A stretch of DNA of 64,000 bases from Taxillus chinensis (Eukaryota > Streptophyta > Magnoliopsida > Santalales > Loranthaceae), in assembly GCA_023512835.1 (NCBI GenBank), contig JAKCVP010000022.1, forward strand, positions 248,001 to 312,000, read 5' to 3'. Under the pieces are notes generated by a model. That model was not told where the DNA came from and did not search any database. It saw nothing but the letters and a program-made list of their open reading frames with translations. The position numbers were made by a program, and so were the translations under genes. The stretch's first letter is position 1; the number at the start of each line of letters is the position of its first letter. This document shows positions 43,906 through 57,401 of the stretch, in pieces.

Positions 43906-44320
43906 GCTTCAGGTGTGTGTCTGGGGCTGCTCATGACTCCGAGGGCGGAGCATTGACGTTGGAATTAGAGAGAGGGGGGAGAGAGAGGGAGAGAGAGAGG
44001 CGAAGAGTGTGTAGGCAGGGCGGAAGGAGCAAGAAGCATGAAACACGGCGTGGTAGAGTTGGGGTCGGGTGGTGCCTGTGACTGACAATGGCACAGCAGC
44101 CGCTCTGACGCTCCCCGCGTCGCGAGGCAGCTTTGACACCCGTAACGCGCGCGTGTAGCTGCCGGGCCAGAAACTTTTTTTATCGACACATATCCACTCG
44201 TGTGCATGACCTCAGTCAGCAAAGCATCATCCATTTTTCCAATGACAGTGCACCCACAATCTCCCTAGTCCGATGCCCTGGACACCTCGAGGTTTCATCT
44301 CCAAGGCTCTGTCACCAGTC
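43906..44320. promoter_or_regulatory. Divergent promoter region, RFTS protein / PUS4
   Basis: 415 bases between opposed starts. It contains a 34-base all-purine run (43967-44000, GA-rich) just upstream of the RFTS start, a possible nucleosome-excluding or GAGA-like element. No TATA box was noted. Confidence 0.5.
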
Positions 44321-45662
44321 ATGGAAGGTGTAATTGGTAATACCATCGTCTCCGCCACCGCGCACAGCTAACCTCGACATAGGCGTCAACAAGCCGCAGG
44401 GCATCTCCTCGGCCCAGGTCCTCCGCGAATTACAGCGTCGCTTCAATAACTCCAAGTTCTTCGCCGGCACCATCAAAGCTGAACGTGATCGCATCCTCAC
44501 CGCACACAAGGAGTCGGGGAACAGAACCAAGGGCAAGCTAAGCCTCTCGAAGCAGCTGAAGATGGGCCACGGCGGAACCCTCGATCCCATGGCCACTGGT
44601 GTGCTGATCGTTGGCATCGGCTCTGGCACAAAAGAGCTACAGAACTTCTTGGGCTGCACCAAAACCTATGAGACGACCGTCCTATTTGGAGCTGCCACAG
44701 ACTCCTACGATATACTAGGCAAAGTCGTTGCGACAAAGTCATACGAGCACGTGTCCAAGGAGGGTGTGCTGGAAGCTATACAGCGTCTAAGAGCAAAGAA
44801 AATGCAGAAGCCACCGATATTCTCTGCATTGAGGCATGAGGGGAAAAGATTCTACGAGTATGCCCGCGAGGGCAAGCAGCTTCCCATTGAAATCCCAGAA
44901 CGACCTGTCGAGATCCACGACATAGAGATGCTAGAGTGGCTTGAGCCAGGCTCCCATCCACACAAAATTCCAGACACCCAAGCAGAAGAAGAGATCTTGT
45001 CCTTTGCAGAGCAGGAGCTGGGCACCTCCACTCGCACCAGCAATGCTACAGCTCCCCAACAAGGCGACGCTCCTTCACCAGATCTCAAGCGAAAACACGA
45101 AGACACGATCGATGTTATCGTCCAAGAGGGACCCGATGCAAAGAAACACCAATCTGAAGAAACTATGATGTCGGGTGCCCTAGGGTCGCATTCCAAAGCC
45201 GACCAAGGCGAAGCGGCAGCTGCGGAGCTGCCAGGGCCACCGGCATGCCGAATTCGCTTGACGGTAAGCACCGGCTTCTACGTGCGCTCCTTTGCACACG
45301 ATCTCGGGCGCGAGGTGGACTCTCTAGCAGTGATGGCCACGCTGATACGCACACGGCAAGAGAAGTTTGAGCTGGGTAAGAACGTCCTCAAGTGGGAGGA
45401 CGTCGACCAGGCCGACGAGGCCCAATGGGCTCCGTTATTGGAGCCGCTCCTCGAAGCATGGCGAGAGCGTCAGATCTCAGATCCTGTCAAGAAAGTACAG
45501 CCTCGACACGAGGTCAAGGCCAGCTCCGGCAAAGCATCATCGAAAAAGGAGAGACCCCGAAACGACAAGGACTTCTCCAAGGCACGTGAGGGCAAGAGGA
45601 GCCGTGGTGACGCACCCAGTCAAGGTCGAGGACGACGCAACACGTCTTCGGAAGGTGAATGA
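44321..45662 (+). CDS. PUS4: tRNA pseudouridine synthase Pus4 (TruB family)
   Basis: Two exons, 44321-44336 and 44383-45662, 431 residues. The first exon has only 16 nt and the 46-bp intron has a GCTAAC branch site. MEGVIGVNKPQGISSAQ is the family start. The catalytic Asp73 lies in GHGGTLDPMATGVL. YETTVLFGAATDSYD and KKMQKPPIFSALRHEGKR are the next TruB blocks, and STGFYVRSFAHDLG closes the catalytic domain. A low-complexity insert of roughly 70 residues precedes that last block. A basic Lys/Arg-rich tail follows. Pus4 makes pseudouridine 55 in tRNA, in nucleus and mitochondria. It ends 19 bp from the facing transporter gene. Confidence 0.96.
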
Positions 45663-45681
45663 TGTCAGCCTGTCTCATTCT

Positions 45682-47027
45682 TCACTCATCTTCGTCAACT
45701 TCCAGCCGACGAGGCTCTGGCTGTGTCTGACTCTCGTGATTGACAAAGATGAACGACAGCACAACCACCGTTGCACCAAGCCAGTACCATATACTCGAGT
45801 ACTGTCCATGTATGACCATCTGTCCTACAAGAGAGATTGGAATGGTCAGAGATAGGCCGACGGTGACGACTAGCGGCGAAGTAAGCAGCACTGCGTACGC
45901 CCAGGCCACGTCCGAGATCATCGAAATGGCAGCGTTGAAGATAAGCGCAATCCAGATGAATCTGTCAGGCGGTAGCTCAAAGGCTTCTACACCCGCCCAG
46001 TGTAAGACGCCCAGTCCAGGCCAGAGGAGGGCAATGTTGAACACACCGACAAAGCCAAAGAAGAGCGGCATGTCGATTCTGCTTTCGTCCCCCACGACCT
46101 TTGTGAGCGTCGTAGCATAGAGTCCGTAGAGAATAGCACTCAGCAAAGCCAATGCATCACCCATGGCAATCTCAGCCGGCGCCTTGTAGGGAAACGAGCC
46201 CCGGTTAGGATCATTCTCCTTGGCCGTCGTGTCCAGCAGCGAAATGAGCACCACACCACCCAGCGAAGCAGCCACGCCGCCCAACTTTTTAAACGTAAAC
46301 TTCTCCACACCAATGACAGCCCCAAGCAACAATGTAAACACACTGCTCGTCGACACGAGAATCGTACTCGACGCAACAGATGTATACTCAAAACTCATCG
46401 CATTAAACCAATTAGCAAGAAACCAGAACCCGCCAAAGCGCAGCGCCAGCCGCGCCGTCTCGCGCATAGTCAGTCTCTCCGCAAGCACACTCTGCGCCTC
46501 GAGCTGGCGGTCAAGCGCGTCGTCGCCATCTGCAAGCGGGCGCTCCGGAAAGGATCGGCGTTCGCGCGAGGAGCCGCGGTCCGGACCCAGGAGCGCACTG
46601 GTGGAATTGGCGAGCTGCTCGTCGTCGTCTGGTCCGTTGGTGTGCTTTATCGCGGTCAGGGATGTGACTGATGCGACGCGCGAGAGGACGGCGCGTACGC
46701 GGGGCTTTGTGCGGAGGAGATGCGCGGTATACCAGGGGATCAGGGTGAAGCTGAAGAAGCCTGTGTTGATGTAGGTTACGAGGTAGGGTTTATCGTAGGT
46801 GTCTGTTGAGAAGAGATACTGTGGAGACGCATACTGTTAGCTGGCTAGTCCAGGGTACATTTGGTGTCTGGTGCATCGCGTATCGGTGGGCGCGGGAGGG
46901 CTGTGGGAGATGAGTGAGGATTGCTTACACTTGCGATGAAGCTGGATGCAGTCCAGAGGGTAACGACGACGCCGAGGAGAGTGAGGCCGAGGGCACGCCG
47001 CCATGGCGTTACCTCGATGGTGGACAT
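45682..47027 (-). CDS. SLC35F/EamA-type membrane transporter (Yml018c/Thi74-like)
   Basis: Two exons on the minus strand, 47027-46929 and 46818-45682 (110-bp intron), 411 residues. Exon 1 gives the first helix (MSTIEVTPWRRALGLTLLG) and ends ASSFIAS. Exon 2 resumes with YLFSTDTYDKPYLVTYINT, the block shared with yeast Yml018c. After a hydrophilic loop of about 80 residues, helices resume (GGFWFLANWFNAMSFEYTSV, VASSTILVSTSSVFTLLLG), giving about ten helices of the drug/metabolite transporter superfamily. Yeast relatives sit in the vacuolar membrane, with unclear substrates. A short Glu/Asp-rich C-terminal tail follows. Function is by family only. Confidence 0.9.
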
Positions 47028-47590
47028 GGTCACATTCTTGTTGGAGGGAAGAAGAAGGGAGGAGGAAAGAGAGAAGACAGGTATGCGTATCGCGTATCGC
47101 GTGCTCCTCTTGTGCCACCCGGGCCCCCAAGTGCCCCACTAGCATCGGCCATGGCCCACGGCGGGCGCGTGATTATTGGCACCGATAGATGACCACGATT
47201 ACACTGCGTAATCTATTCCTGGCGCCCGAAGCTTCGCCCAAACTTCACCTCATTCCCAGGCAGCAAGTCCATCATTCGTAATAATTACAAACATGAAAAG
47301 AGGGTGTCAAAAGTGATGAATTACTGCACATTACAGTATGAGACGAGAGCACGCCCCATGCATGCATCATCCCTGTTATCGCGCCCCAACCTTCCAATCT
47401 ACAAACTGAACGCTTCCAACCTCTCCGCTAATTCGAATGGCGCACGCAAAGGGGTATCTGTTCCCGGCCTGCAATACACACTCGCTTCCCAAACGCCACG
47501 CTATGCGTGCAAAGAGAATTCGAACCCCTCCCTCCCCCCTTTTCCCTCTTCTTCTTCTTCCTGTTCTTCTTCTGGTCCTCCTCGCATCCA
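47028..47590. other. Intergenic region, transporter / FMP27
   Basis: About 560 bases between the transporter start and the FMP27 stop. The transporter promoter lies here. A pyrimidine-rich tract (about 47525-47580) is beyond the FMP27 stop. No gene is supported. Confidence 0.45.
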
Positions 47591-50500
47591 CTAATGGTCC
47601 TTTCGTGTGGGATGGAGGAGTTTCTGCACCAATCCAGTCCTTCTCGAAGACGATGGCGTTCCTTGCGATTGACTGTGAAGGAAATGTTAGAATTTGCGTC
47701 AATCAGTCCCCAAGAATTAACTCACCTATCATCTGGCTCTTCAGGGCCTATACTGTCTCTCCGCTTGGCCTTGTTTGCGAGCTCAGAGAAATGTCGTGTC
47801 AGCGTCTGCCGCAATTGCTGCTGGTGACCACTGAAGCCGCTAACGTGCGTTCCTGCTGTGCCAGGGCGGGATCCTTCAAAGAAGATCTCGGGTGCTTCGT
47901 ACGATGGCGCGTTGAGACTCGATGCGTACGACTCGTGTGCTGAACTCGACCCATCAAGCGTCTTCGATGTCATCGGCCGGTCCACGTCATCGCGAGACGC
48001 CATGATGCTTCCGCGTGAGCTGGGCACTTGCGACACCTCGTGGCTGCTGCTGCCCCCCAGAATCGACGACGATGTCACTATTTCACGCAGTCTCGACTGC
48101 TGCGCTTTGCCTGGCTTATGTTTCGAAAACTTGTTGCCCAAGATTGCACCAGTGTGCGAGATGAGGGCCCGGATAACGTCCTTCTTGAGCGCCAGCACAA
48201 GATCCATGTTTGACCACGTCTTGTTGCGATATTCAATAGTCGGCATACGAAACACCAGATTGTGCACGTCTTCGACGTTGCGAGTGCCCTTGCCCTTGTA
48301 GCTCAAGCAAAGGACCACGCTCGGAATCTTGACATAGGACAATGTCATGTAGTTGGATGCTCTGCTCAGCATCTGAGTGAGGTCGTCAGACTTTTGCTTC
48401 TTGTCCTTCTTTTGTCTCTTGCTGTGCTTGCTCGAGCTGGAGTCGGCACTGGCAGATCTCAATCCTAGCCGTAGAGATGATCTCGTCTCCGTATTACTGC
48501 TGCCTGACGGTAGCTTGGAAAGCCCTCGGCCGCGGTACAATGGGCCCAACGCCTCGTTAGAGTCACGCGTACTGAGCTTTCTGTCGTTTGCCGGATTTGG
48601 ACTACGAGGCGGCGGTCCGTGGCTAGACTTGAGCTGGCGCACTTCAGTCAGTCCGACGCCCAAACCTGACGACTTTGATCTTATTGACGCCGAAGAGCGT
48701 GGTCGACTGTGGTCGGGGAGTTTGTGCGTTGGTTGGAGGCGAGACTCTAGCGTTCCTGCTCCTGTGGCACTTCCAGTCTCTTGTCTCATTGACTCGTGGA
48801 TCGCCGTGGCCCGTCGCTTGGTGTTGTCAATGTGCAGAGCGTCTTCGTCATCATCTTCATCCTCTTCGGCGAGCGCAGCTGCGTGACGAACCAGGAATGG
48901 CGACGAGTTGCTTTCGCCATCAGCTCCGGACTGAGGGAACACATATTCAAATAGCTTCTTGCCAGTGTCGTACTCCAGACTCACCTTGAGTGGGAAGGTA
49001 TTGATCTCAAAGTGGTCCACAACTGGAATACCTGCAATAGCCTCAAGCATGTGCCATTTGACACGCAACATCTTGATGTCGTCCATGTCTGCTGGCGGGC
49101 GGTCTGCATCGAAAAACGGTGCCAATATTTCTGGATACAGCGCGTTTGGCAGCAAGTTCAAGCCATGAAGCTTGTCAATTTGAAGGACATTGTAGTTGGA
49201 TCCATCACTGTTGTCCTGGCGTTCGTAACAAGCATTGCCAAGTTGGAACTCCACGAGAGGCGTATCCTGCTCCTTGATAAGATGCCATACGATTTCGCGG
49301 GCAGAAAGAAAGTATCGGAGAAGCCCATTGACCTGCGATGCAGACGTTCGCTCTTCTGCCTTTTGCTGAGATGTCGTAATAGCCTTCATCATGAAGAAGA
49401 GTTCATCCTCGCAATGAGCGAGATCCTTCTCCAGCGAAATGCGATCTTCCCAGCCTCGTCTATCCAAATACTTCTCATTCACATGGAAGTGTGTCTTGAG
49501 TTCTTCGAGCTGCCGAATGCGGGCCTGGAGCATGCTCACAAGTTCAGGCGCACCACGGAGGTCGCTGAAGTCGGCTGCGAGCATGATCTTCTCAAGTCGT
49601 TCGGAACGAGTCTTCTCTAGTGGCTCCGAGTATAACAACAGGTCCAGTACGATGATGTACATGGCAAAGTACTGGCTGGAGTCGCAGATGGCTCGCAGGT
49701 GAGGGAAGTCAACCCAGAGGTGGTCCATGCGATTCTCAGGCATGTCTTGCTCCGAATCATCTGTGTCAGAGTTGCCCTGCGAGATACGCTCATTGTACTT
49801 GATGCGTAATTTGTTGTACTTGTCGTAACGTAGACTGGCAGACGTCCGCTGCACCACCCGCGCAAACCCATATTGCTCCACGTGGAAATCGAACATGACC
49901 TCGATGGGGACCCAGGGTGGCCACGATGTATGCGATCCGCTTCCGTAATTGTTGCCAGTGTACATGTGCAAGAATTGTGAAGAGAAATGCTGCTTGGTGC
50001 TGACGAAGAACTGCATATTGTCCATCTCGGCCGCAAATCGTCGCTGCACAAGACCGCTGACGTCGTCGGAAATGCGGTCTCTGTCCATAATCTGGAAGAC
50101 TTTGAGTCTCATACCCCGAGCTGTGACCAACACAGCAGCTTTAGGATTTTTCTCACTCTGCAACTGTATCTGAGGAGCAACAAGGCGCACGTGATATGAG
50201 TTTTGCGTTACGAATTCTTCTGACACATTACGCTCGCAATTTTCGGCCACATTGATTGATGCAGTTTCATCTTTGTCACCACCGTCATCAGCATCGACGA
50301 AGCGACGACCATCTTTGAGTAGCTGTTGGATCCGATCTTGGACGTCGTTCTCGTCGACATTTGATTCAATTGGTGAAGAATCATCTTCTGTGGCTGAAGC
50401 TTTCCGAGAGGGAGGTGCTGTCGTTGCTTTAGCTTGCTGCTCTTCTACTATGTCGAGAATAAATTTGACGGCCCGTCTCGATGTGTAGTAGACGAATCCT

Positions 50501-53500
50501 CGTCTTTGGCTGACTTGATGGATGTAGCGGAGGATAATGTTTCGTAATGAGTTGTTCCACTTGATCTGTGCATTGTGGATCACAAAACGATTGTTGAAGT
50601 CGCTAATGTTCTCGGCCAGGTTGTGGACATCAGCAGCTTCTGCGTGCTTGTCGGTTCCGTTGCCGTTCGTCTGCGCATTACCTCCGTGCATCTCACGTTC
50701 ATGCTCGTCATCCTCAGCTTCCTGTTGGGTCCGGGCTGTTGGAGCCTTCATGCGCCTTTCTAAGTCTTCGGCCATGAGAGAAAGGAACTGGTATTTTTGC
50801 TGTAGGATGTTGGTGTGATGATGCAGCTCCTTCAGTTTATCTTCATTGGGCTTCTTGTCTGTGACGCTTTGGATAATCTTTAGCTCCAAGTCACCAACTG
50901 TGCGAGTATGTTCAGCCATAGTATCGTCGATATCAGCAAGCCTTTTGCGCATCAAATCTAGCTGAAATTGTCGCGAATCGATCTGGTGGTCCATTACACA
51001 TGTGTGGGTATTCTCGTAACCGAACGCGCTCTTCCTATTGGGGTCTCCAGAAATGGTATTGTGGTGATCTGTTTGTCTACGGTAGGTGAAGCGCGGCGCG
51101 AAAGCAAGAGGGAGAATCTTGGTCTCAGGAGCACTGTCCATAGGAAGAGTCCAGTCGATCTCGACAAAGTCGTCAACATCTACCCAACCAAAGTCATTGT
51201 CTGGAATGGTAAAGGTGCTGAGATCAGCATTGGCTGTTTCGGTGAACTTTGCAAGCCTATCTTCACTTGCAGAAGCGACTGTTTCAAGACTCGTGCCAGT
51301 GATTGACGCTGATACCGCGCGAACATCTGCAGAGACAAGATCGAGGAGAGCCTGATTTATTCTCATGCCTGAAGTCTTGACTGTCTTGTTGAGACCCTTG
51401 ACCTCGGTTTCAAATTCCTCTCGGCGTTGATGGAGGTCCATTACAAGGCTGTCGAGACGCATCTTGAGACCGGTAGCAGATACCGTGTCTTCGCCGCTCT
51501 TGAAGTCCTCCATATCCTTGTGCTTGTAAACGTGGCTGAGATACAGAGGCGACATCAGGAGCTGATACTTGACGGTTGCTAGGTGCCGACCGAATTTCTT
51601 ACCGGATTTCTCTACGGCAGGGAAGAGCTTTCCTTGACGTATGGGCAGACTCATAATCCCAGAGAACATGCTCCACCAGGCGTAGAAGTGAGTGAAGAAT
51701 CGCGGCGTAAGGTGTATCGAGTTGTAATTTTCTGACGACTTCATGGCATCGGCTTCCTTCCAATTGCGGTCAGAAGGCGCAGAGACGGAAACCGACATGT
51801 GGATATGGTGGCTTCGGAAGCCTCTGAACGCATCGTACTTGGGCTGATCCTTGATCGCTTTAACATGCGTTGGATTCTTGAGAGTGACGTTGTAGTGTGG
51901 CTCGAATTCGAATGACCTTCCACCGTTGTCCAGCTCGCGCTCAAATACCAGGCCCATGTTCCACTGAACTTTACCAGACAACTTCATGACGACCTTCTTC
52001 AGAGTCGCACCCTCTCTCGATCTTGCATTGGAAGCTGACGATTTGCTGGCTCCATGCTCGGCCATCATGTCTGGTAGTTCTCGAGCATGGTGGCTCAGAT
52101 CTGGAATCGCCAAAACATAGTCACCGCTGTCGACTGTCATGAACTTGGAGGCATCTTTCGTGTTGTGAATGTTCCACCGTACATCGTTCCGCCAGATCAT
52201 GACGAACCCGGCACCGTGTCCTGTGACTAAGTATGGGTCTCTTGACCCCTTCAGCATAAGATGCACATCACCGCCACCGGTCCATGCAACGTTGACTCTC
52301 GAATGGAAGCATAGTCTGGTCTTGTCCCAGAAGCCAATTTTCTCTGAAGGGTCAATTTGAGGTTTCGTGAAGCCCTCGATGGTCTGCATCATATCCTGGA
52401 TGGCGGGTTGCAAGGACGTTCCCCAAGTAAAACGTGTATCTCTGGCAGTGTTGATCTCCACACGGATTGTAGAGTAAGTCTTGACTGCAGCGACAGTCCT
52501 TCTGACATCTATAGCAAAGCCACCTTGCTTGCCAGGGTCCATCTTGTCGCCCGGGATGACCTGGATCTGCAGATCACGAGTCGACTCGAAATCCCTGAAC
52601 TCCTCGCCGATGACAAAGTCTGACCTTAGCGACCAGCTAGGGAGCTTTGGTGATTGACCTGGTTTGAGAGCTGGAATATGCAAGAGCGGCAGGGGGTAAT
52701 CGCGAAGTGTCATCCTCGTCTCGCCAAGATCAAAACTAGCGTTTAGTGGAATCAAGAGACCGAACTTGGTGTCCTTTGGAAGGCCTTTACCAATGTCATG
52801 CATGAAGTCCGGCAGCTTGCTGAGTGGGAACGACGGCTTGTCGATGTTGATAGCAACATCACTCATCAAGATTGAGGCCAAGGCAGGCCGGCTGGGCAGC
52901 TGCAGAATCGTCTCGCTGTGCAGAGTCTCGTCCGAGTTGACGTCCAGGCCCCATGCCAGCGACCTCATCTCATGGACTATACTAGTCTGTTGTCCTAGGG
53001 CTACATCAACGCGCTTCTTCCAGCTACGAGCGTTGTACTCTTGAAGCTTGTCCCAGGCTTCTGGGATGCTGCGTTTGGTCTCGCCAGTAAATTGGCAAGC
53101 TCCATCTCGATCGTACCGTATTGGTTCTCCGTTGGTCGAGTTTATATTTGAGTCCTTCCTCTTATGCGAGGAGGCTCCATCACGGCCCATTGGGGAGACT
53201 CGAGTCCGAGAAGGACTACGTCCTCTCTGCTGCGAGGGATTCCACTTGGGTTGACGGAAGCCGCCGTTGTTCTTATCGTTGCTTTGCGCATCCATCGCTC
53301 GACACTTCATGCGGAATGCTTCTTCTCTGGCAAGCCTCTGCTTCTGCTCTACCAAACCGGCACGAAATATCACGCCAAGCTTCCACTCGAACGGGCCGTC
53401 TTCGATCTCAAAGAGGAAGATGTGCGTTCGCACTGATATACGCGGTACATTCTTGGGTCCCTCGGGATGTTTCGCAAGCACATAGTCGTCTGTATCAGTC

Positions 53501-56448
53501 TTGAATCGGTGATGTAGTTGCTGTATCGTCTTGACTGTGTTTACAACGTTGTCGAGGATTTTATGCACAACGAGTTGATGTGGTATACCAATCCTAATGG
53601 CATCCGTAGACAGATCAAAGGACTTCTCCGAGGTAGTGATCTTGGCGTGCTTCCGGCGCGTCTCACGAACATCGAGGCGCATGTTCTTAATACTGATGAT
53701 ACGATTCCAGCAATGCTTCAGCGTCGGTGACTGGCAATGTAACCTGATCACGTAGGCTTTGACATGTGGTGTTGTCCAGCGATGTCGGCCGGCTTCAACT
53801 TCATGTATGTGTAACATCAATCGAGGCTCATGTGGAAAGTCGGCCTTGATCTGCATGAAAGTTACCTTGACATCGAGCGCCACAAGCTCCTTCGGTGGCG
53901 CATCCTCGCTAGAAGGCGCTCCTGCCGAGTCTCGTCTCTGAGCTGGAGCATTTGAATTCGAAGATGTTGAGAAGGTCCTCATGAGCATAAGCGCAGCGAC
54001 CCCTATTGCATAGTGGCGGAATAGCGAGTACGTCACGTAGATGCCCTTGACAATCGCCATGACGTGCAACACCGGACCATAGCCATCGTTCGATGTAGTC
54101 ATTGATACTTCAAATCTAGGGAGGCTGATGAACGGATCTGACTCCCAAGAGTTGGTGGCTTCAATGATGAAGGCCTCCAGCCCCTTCACATGAACTGCCA
54201 GTCTACGACCGTCTGTCTTGGTCGACGGTTTTCTCAGTCTGGGAGGAGGAGAGAAGGATCCTGGAAGCTCTTCAGACCGGACAGACCGGCTGGCTGCCCT
54301 CCGTCTTGAACTCGGGCTGGTGGGTTGATCGTCCTTGTTGACACGATAGTCTGCTGTCCATTCTTCCAGGTGTAGTGCAACGCCCCTAGGTTGGGAAGAA
54401 AGGCGCTCATCGTGCCCAGCGACCTCAACATTGAAATCAGTCGCGTTGACGTGAAAGCTCTCCACCCATTGCGGAAGCGATCGCAATGCATTGCCACTTG
54501 CTTGTGACTTCGGCCTGCTCAGCTTGTCCGAACGTACGTCTGTCCGTAGTTGTCGGACAATCTCTCGAATACCATTGGTGATCTCAGCTCTGACCATGAA
54601 CACAGAAAGAGTCTGGAAGTTTGCAGAAGCAGTCACAGCAACTCGAGGATTCGCTATGACCTGCGTACGTAACTCCATACTCTCCGAAGTGAGAAGATCG
54701 TGCTTGACTTTTGATGCTGTTTGGTAATATAGATGATGCGAAGAGACACGTAGAGCAGCGGTCATCAAGTATTGGACCTCTGACTCTGCAGAATGCTCTG
54801 AGTCTAAGTCGAGCGTGATGGATGATATTGCCGATATCAGCAGGTCAAAGTCAAAGTTGTCCGCTCGCTTCGGCTCTACAGTCGGGAGCGCAACCCGGAC
54901 CACAGGCTCGTGGATTGACAACTTGATGCTCGCTTTGGGGAGGAAGCGTGAAATCAAGACTTCACCTTGTCTCCTCATTCTAGAGGTTGACGAGGACTTG
55001 CGTCGATTTTCTAGAATAGCCAGAACAACAGGCAGGTGTCTTGGGTCTAAGTCAATAGAAGGCGAAGTAATGACCAGGTTGGCAAAGAAGACATTCGCGT
55101 TTCGGTCCGAAGAGCTTGAGTGCGACGCCAGTTGCAGCAACTTCGCTGGTAGTGTGGTCTTGATAGTCGCGGTGGTCATGGGAACATAGAGAAGTCGCTC
55201 GGTCGGACTCTCAGCATTGTCAACACCGATAGATATGGAAATGGCCGAAAGCAGGGCCTGGTGCGCAATGTCCTTCCGAGAGAAGTACATGGAGTGGGCG
55301 GGGGAGGTAGGATCCAGGCGATACATGTCCAGACCAATTTCTTTCAGGGTCGCGCTCAATCGCACAGGTTTGCCCCCTGGTCTGACGATATCGACACTCT
55401 TTGTGACGCTGATGAAGCTGATCGCAAAGGACACCTCGTGTATACCGCGAAGGAGAGATCCAACGAAGTCTTTGGCATCGCTTACGGCGGTGACCATGTG
55501 CTCCTCCTCAGTGATTGGCGACATCAACTCAGTGTCGCTTCGCTCGATAGAGCTCTCAGGTCGCTGCTTGAGCGCAGATGCTTTTTGATACAACGCCTGG
55601 GCACGTGCCTTGCACTGAACTAGCTCATCCATGGGCATGTGAAGGCGGCCCAATTTGGCTGCGAAAGAGGCATCTCGCAATCCTTGAATGTTCTTGTAGA
55701 GGAAGCCATAGATGTTGATGACACAATGGTCCATTAACTCCACAGCGTCCTTGCCGCTGGCAGTATTCAAGAGCACACTGCGGACGGATAGGATCCATTC
55801 AGCAGGCTTGCGATCCTGCGTGCTCTTCTTACGATACTGGAACATGCTGCCTCTGTCCATGGCATGCAGTCGTGTGTCGACTGAGAGCAGCACTTGTCCG
55901 ATATGAAGTCCACCAACACCGACTGCCTCAATCGAGGTCTTGTTGGCCACAATATCCAGCAGACGAACCCATGGCACAATGGACTGTAACCTCTTGAGAT
56001 TATCTTTTAAACTCGTGAGACTCTGCCACATGGAGCGGCGTGCTTTGCGCTTCTTCTTCGAGCTCGACTGTTTTCCATCTGGCGTGTCCGCGTGCCCATT
56101 TGCCTCGTGCTTGTGCTCATGTTCGGAGAAGTATCCCGTGGGTTCCTTTTTGGTTTTCGAGGAGCCCAGAAGATCGAGGTCCAGGGTGATCTTGAGCTCG
56201 TCAATTACCAGACTCACCCAGGTGGGTTGAGCAAAGCTGGGTCTGTGAACCTGGAAGCCAAGACCTCTGATTTCCAACTTGATGCCATTCTTGGGGGTAT
56301 AAGCTATGCGACGCAAGCTCGAAAGTCCGACGCGCTGTATGGAGACACCAGTGAGAATTCGTATGACTGCGAAAAGGAGAAAAGTGGAAAGATAGACAAG
56401 AACGAAGAGTCCTAGGACGAAGGAGGGACTAGGCAAGGTCATGGCCAT
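47591..56448 (-). CDS. FMP27: Fmp27/Hobbit-type bridge-like lipid-transfer protein
   Basis: Two exons on the minus strand, 56448-47726 and 47672-47591 (53-bp intron), 2934 residues. A hydrophobic anchor occupies residues about 8-30, as in this ER-anchored family. Landmarks are KNGIKLEIRGLGFQVHRP near the start, GFWDKTRLCFHSRVNVAW in the middle and WPPWVPIEVMFDFHVEQYG further on, the latter two naming the GFWDK and WPPW blocks of FMP27. Coiled-coil-like segments and a long Ser/Arg-rich stretch follow. These rod-shaped repeating-beta-groove proteins carry lipids between ER and plasma membrane. If the last intron is not spliced the frame ends at 47722 after EEPDDR. Splicing adds 27 residues, ending RRTGLVQKLLHPTRKDH, a basic tail that looks genuine. 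An 8.7-kb first exon without introns stands out here. Confidence 0.95.
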
Positions 56449-57401
56449 CCAGCCATGGGGGCGCTGAGTGGTAGCGCAGGCCTGAGGGTTTTGATTCCAG
56501 TGAGACGCGCGAGGCTCGTAAGAGAGTATTTAGGATGGTACGGAAGGGCACAGCATGATGAGTGTGTGGGGGACTGCTGGAGCGGGAGCGGGATGCGACG
56601 CAGCCTCTAGTCGAGGGCTCTGCTGGGCGTGAGGGGGGGCGAACGCGTTGAAGGAATAGACGCGCTGAAGCTGGGACTTTGCTATCACAGAGCCGAGCGA
56701 GCCGAAAGAGAAACAAGTGAAGAATATTGGAGCAGCCTATTGGAATGTATGGTGGGAAAGCGAGGGCGGATTCGGTGCTTGTCTAGAGGCGTATAGTGTA
56801 GATGCAGTTGCGACTAGGACGGCCGCTGACGTTTCGCTCCAGGCAACTTCGGCCTGCCAGTCCGCGTGTTTCAGAAGCTGTGCGGCACATATGCTCCCCG
56901 TGTTCAATGCACGCAAGCAACACATGTTGTTCTTCTCTTTGCCTATTCAGAAAGAGTATGTGATTTAGGCTATGCACTGATGCGGATCTTCCGGGATTCG
57001 CATGCTTGAATATCAGACAAACGTCATGTGCAGCGCTAGTACAAGCCAACATGGAGAGCCGCCTGGCTGGGATCGTCTGTATGTGCAAGTTGCCGAATTA
57101 CTATCTGCTCTACGCTGACTGTCCAGACATTGAGGTGTCCGCGCTGCTTCTGGATGTCGCCCGCGCTTCTTCAATGTGCTGGCCACTATGCTGAATGCGG
57201 GACTAAGTCTCCCTGAACAAGAAAAGAGACGCGAAGATGACCGTGATCAATGACCGCAAAACAACCTTGAAAGCATGGCAGCCCGCCCATATGCGACAAC
57301 TTTTGTCCCACTTCATGAACTCCGCAGAACTCCTCGAGCGCCATACCATAACCGCAATGCGCGTTGCTGCTTCGTCATCGTCGTGATCTCGTTGGCCTCC
57401 C
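56449..57401. other. Non-coding stretch, FMP27 promoter side
   Basis: About 950 bases between the FMP27 start and the eIF4B stop. Several short frames exist on both strands, none with recognisable features. The FMP27 promoter and the eIF4B 3' end should be here. Confidence 0.45.
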
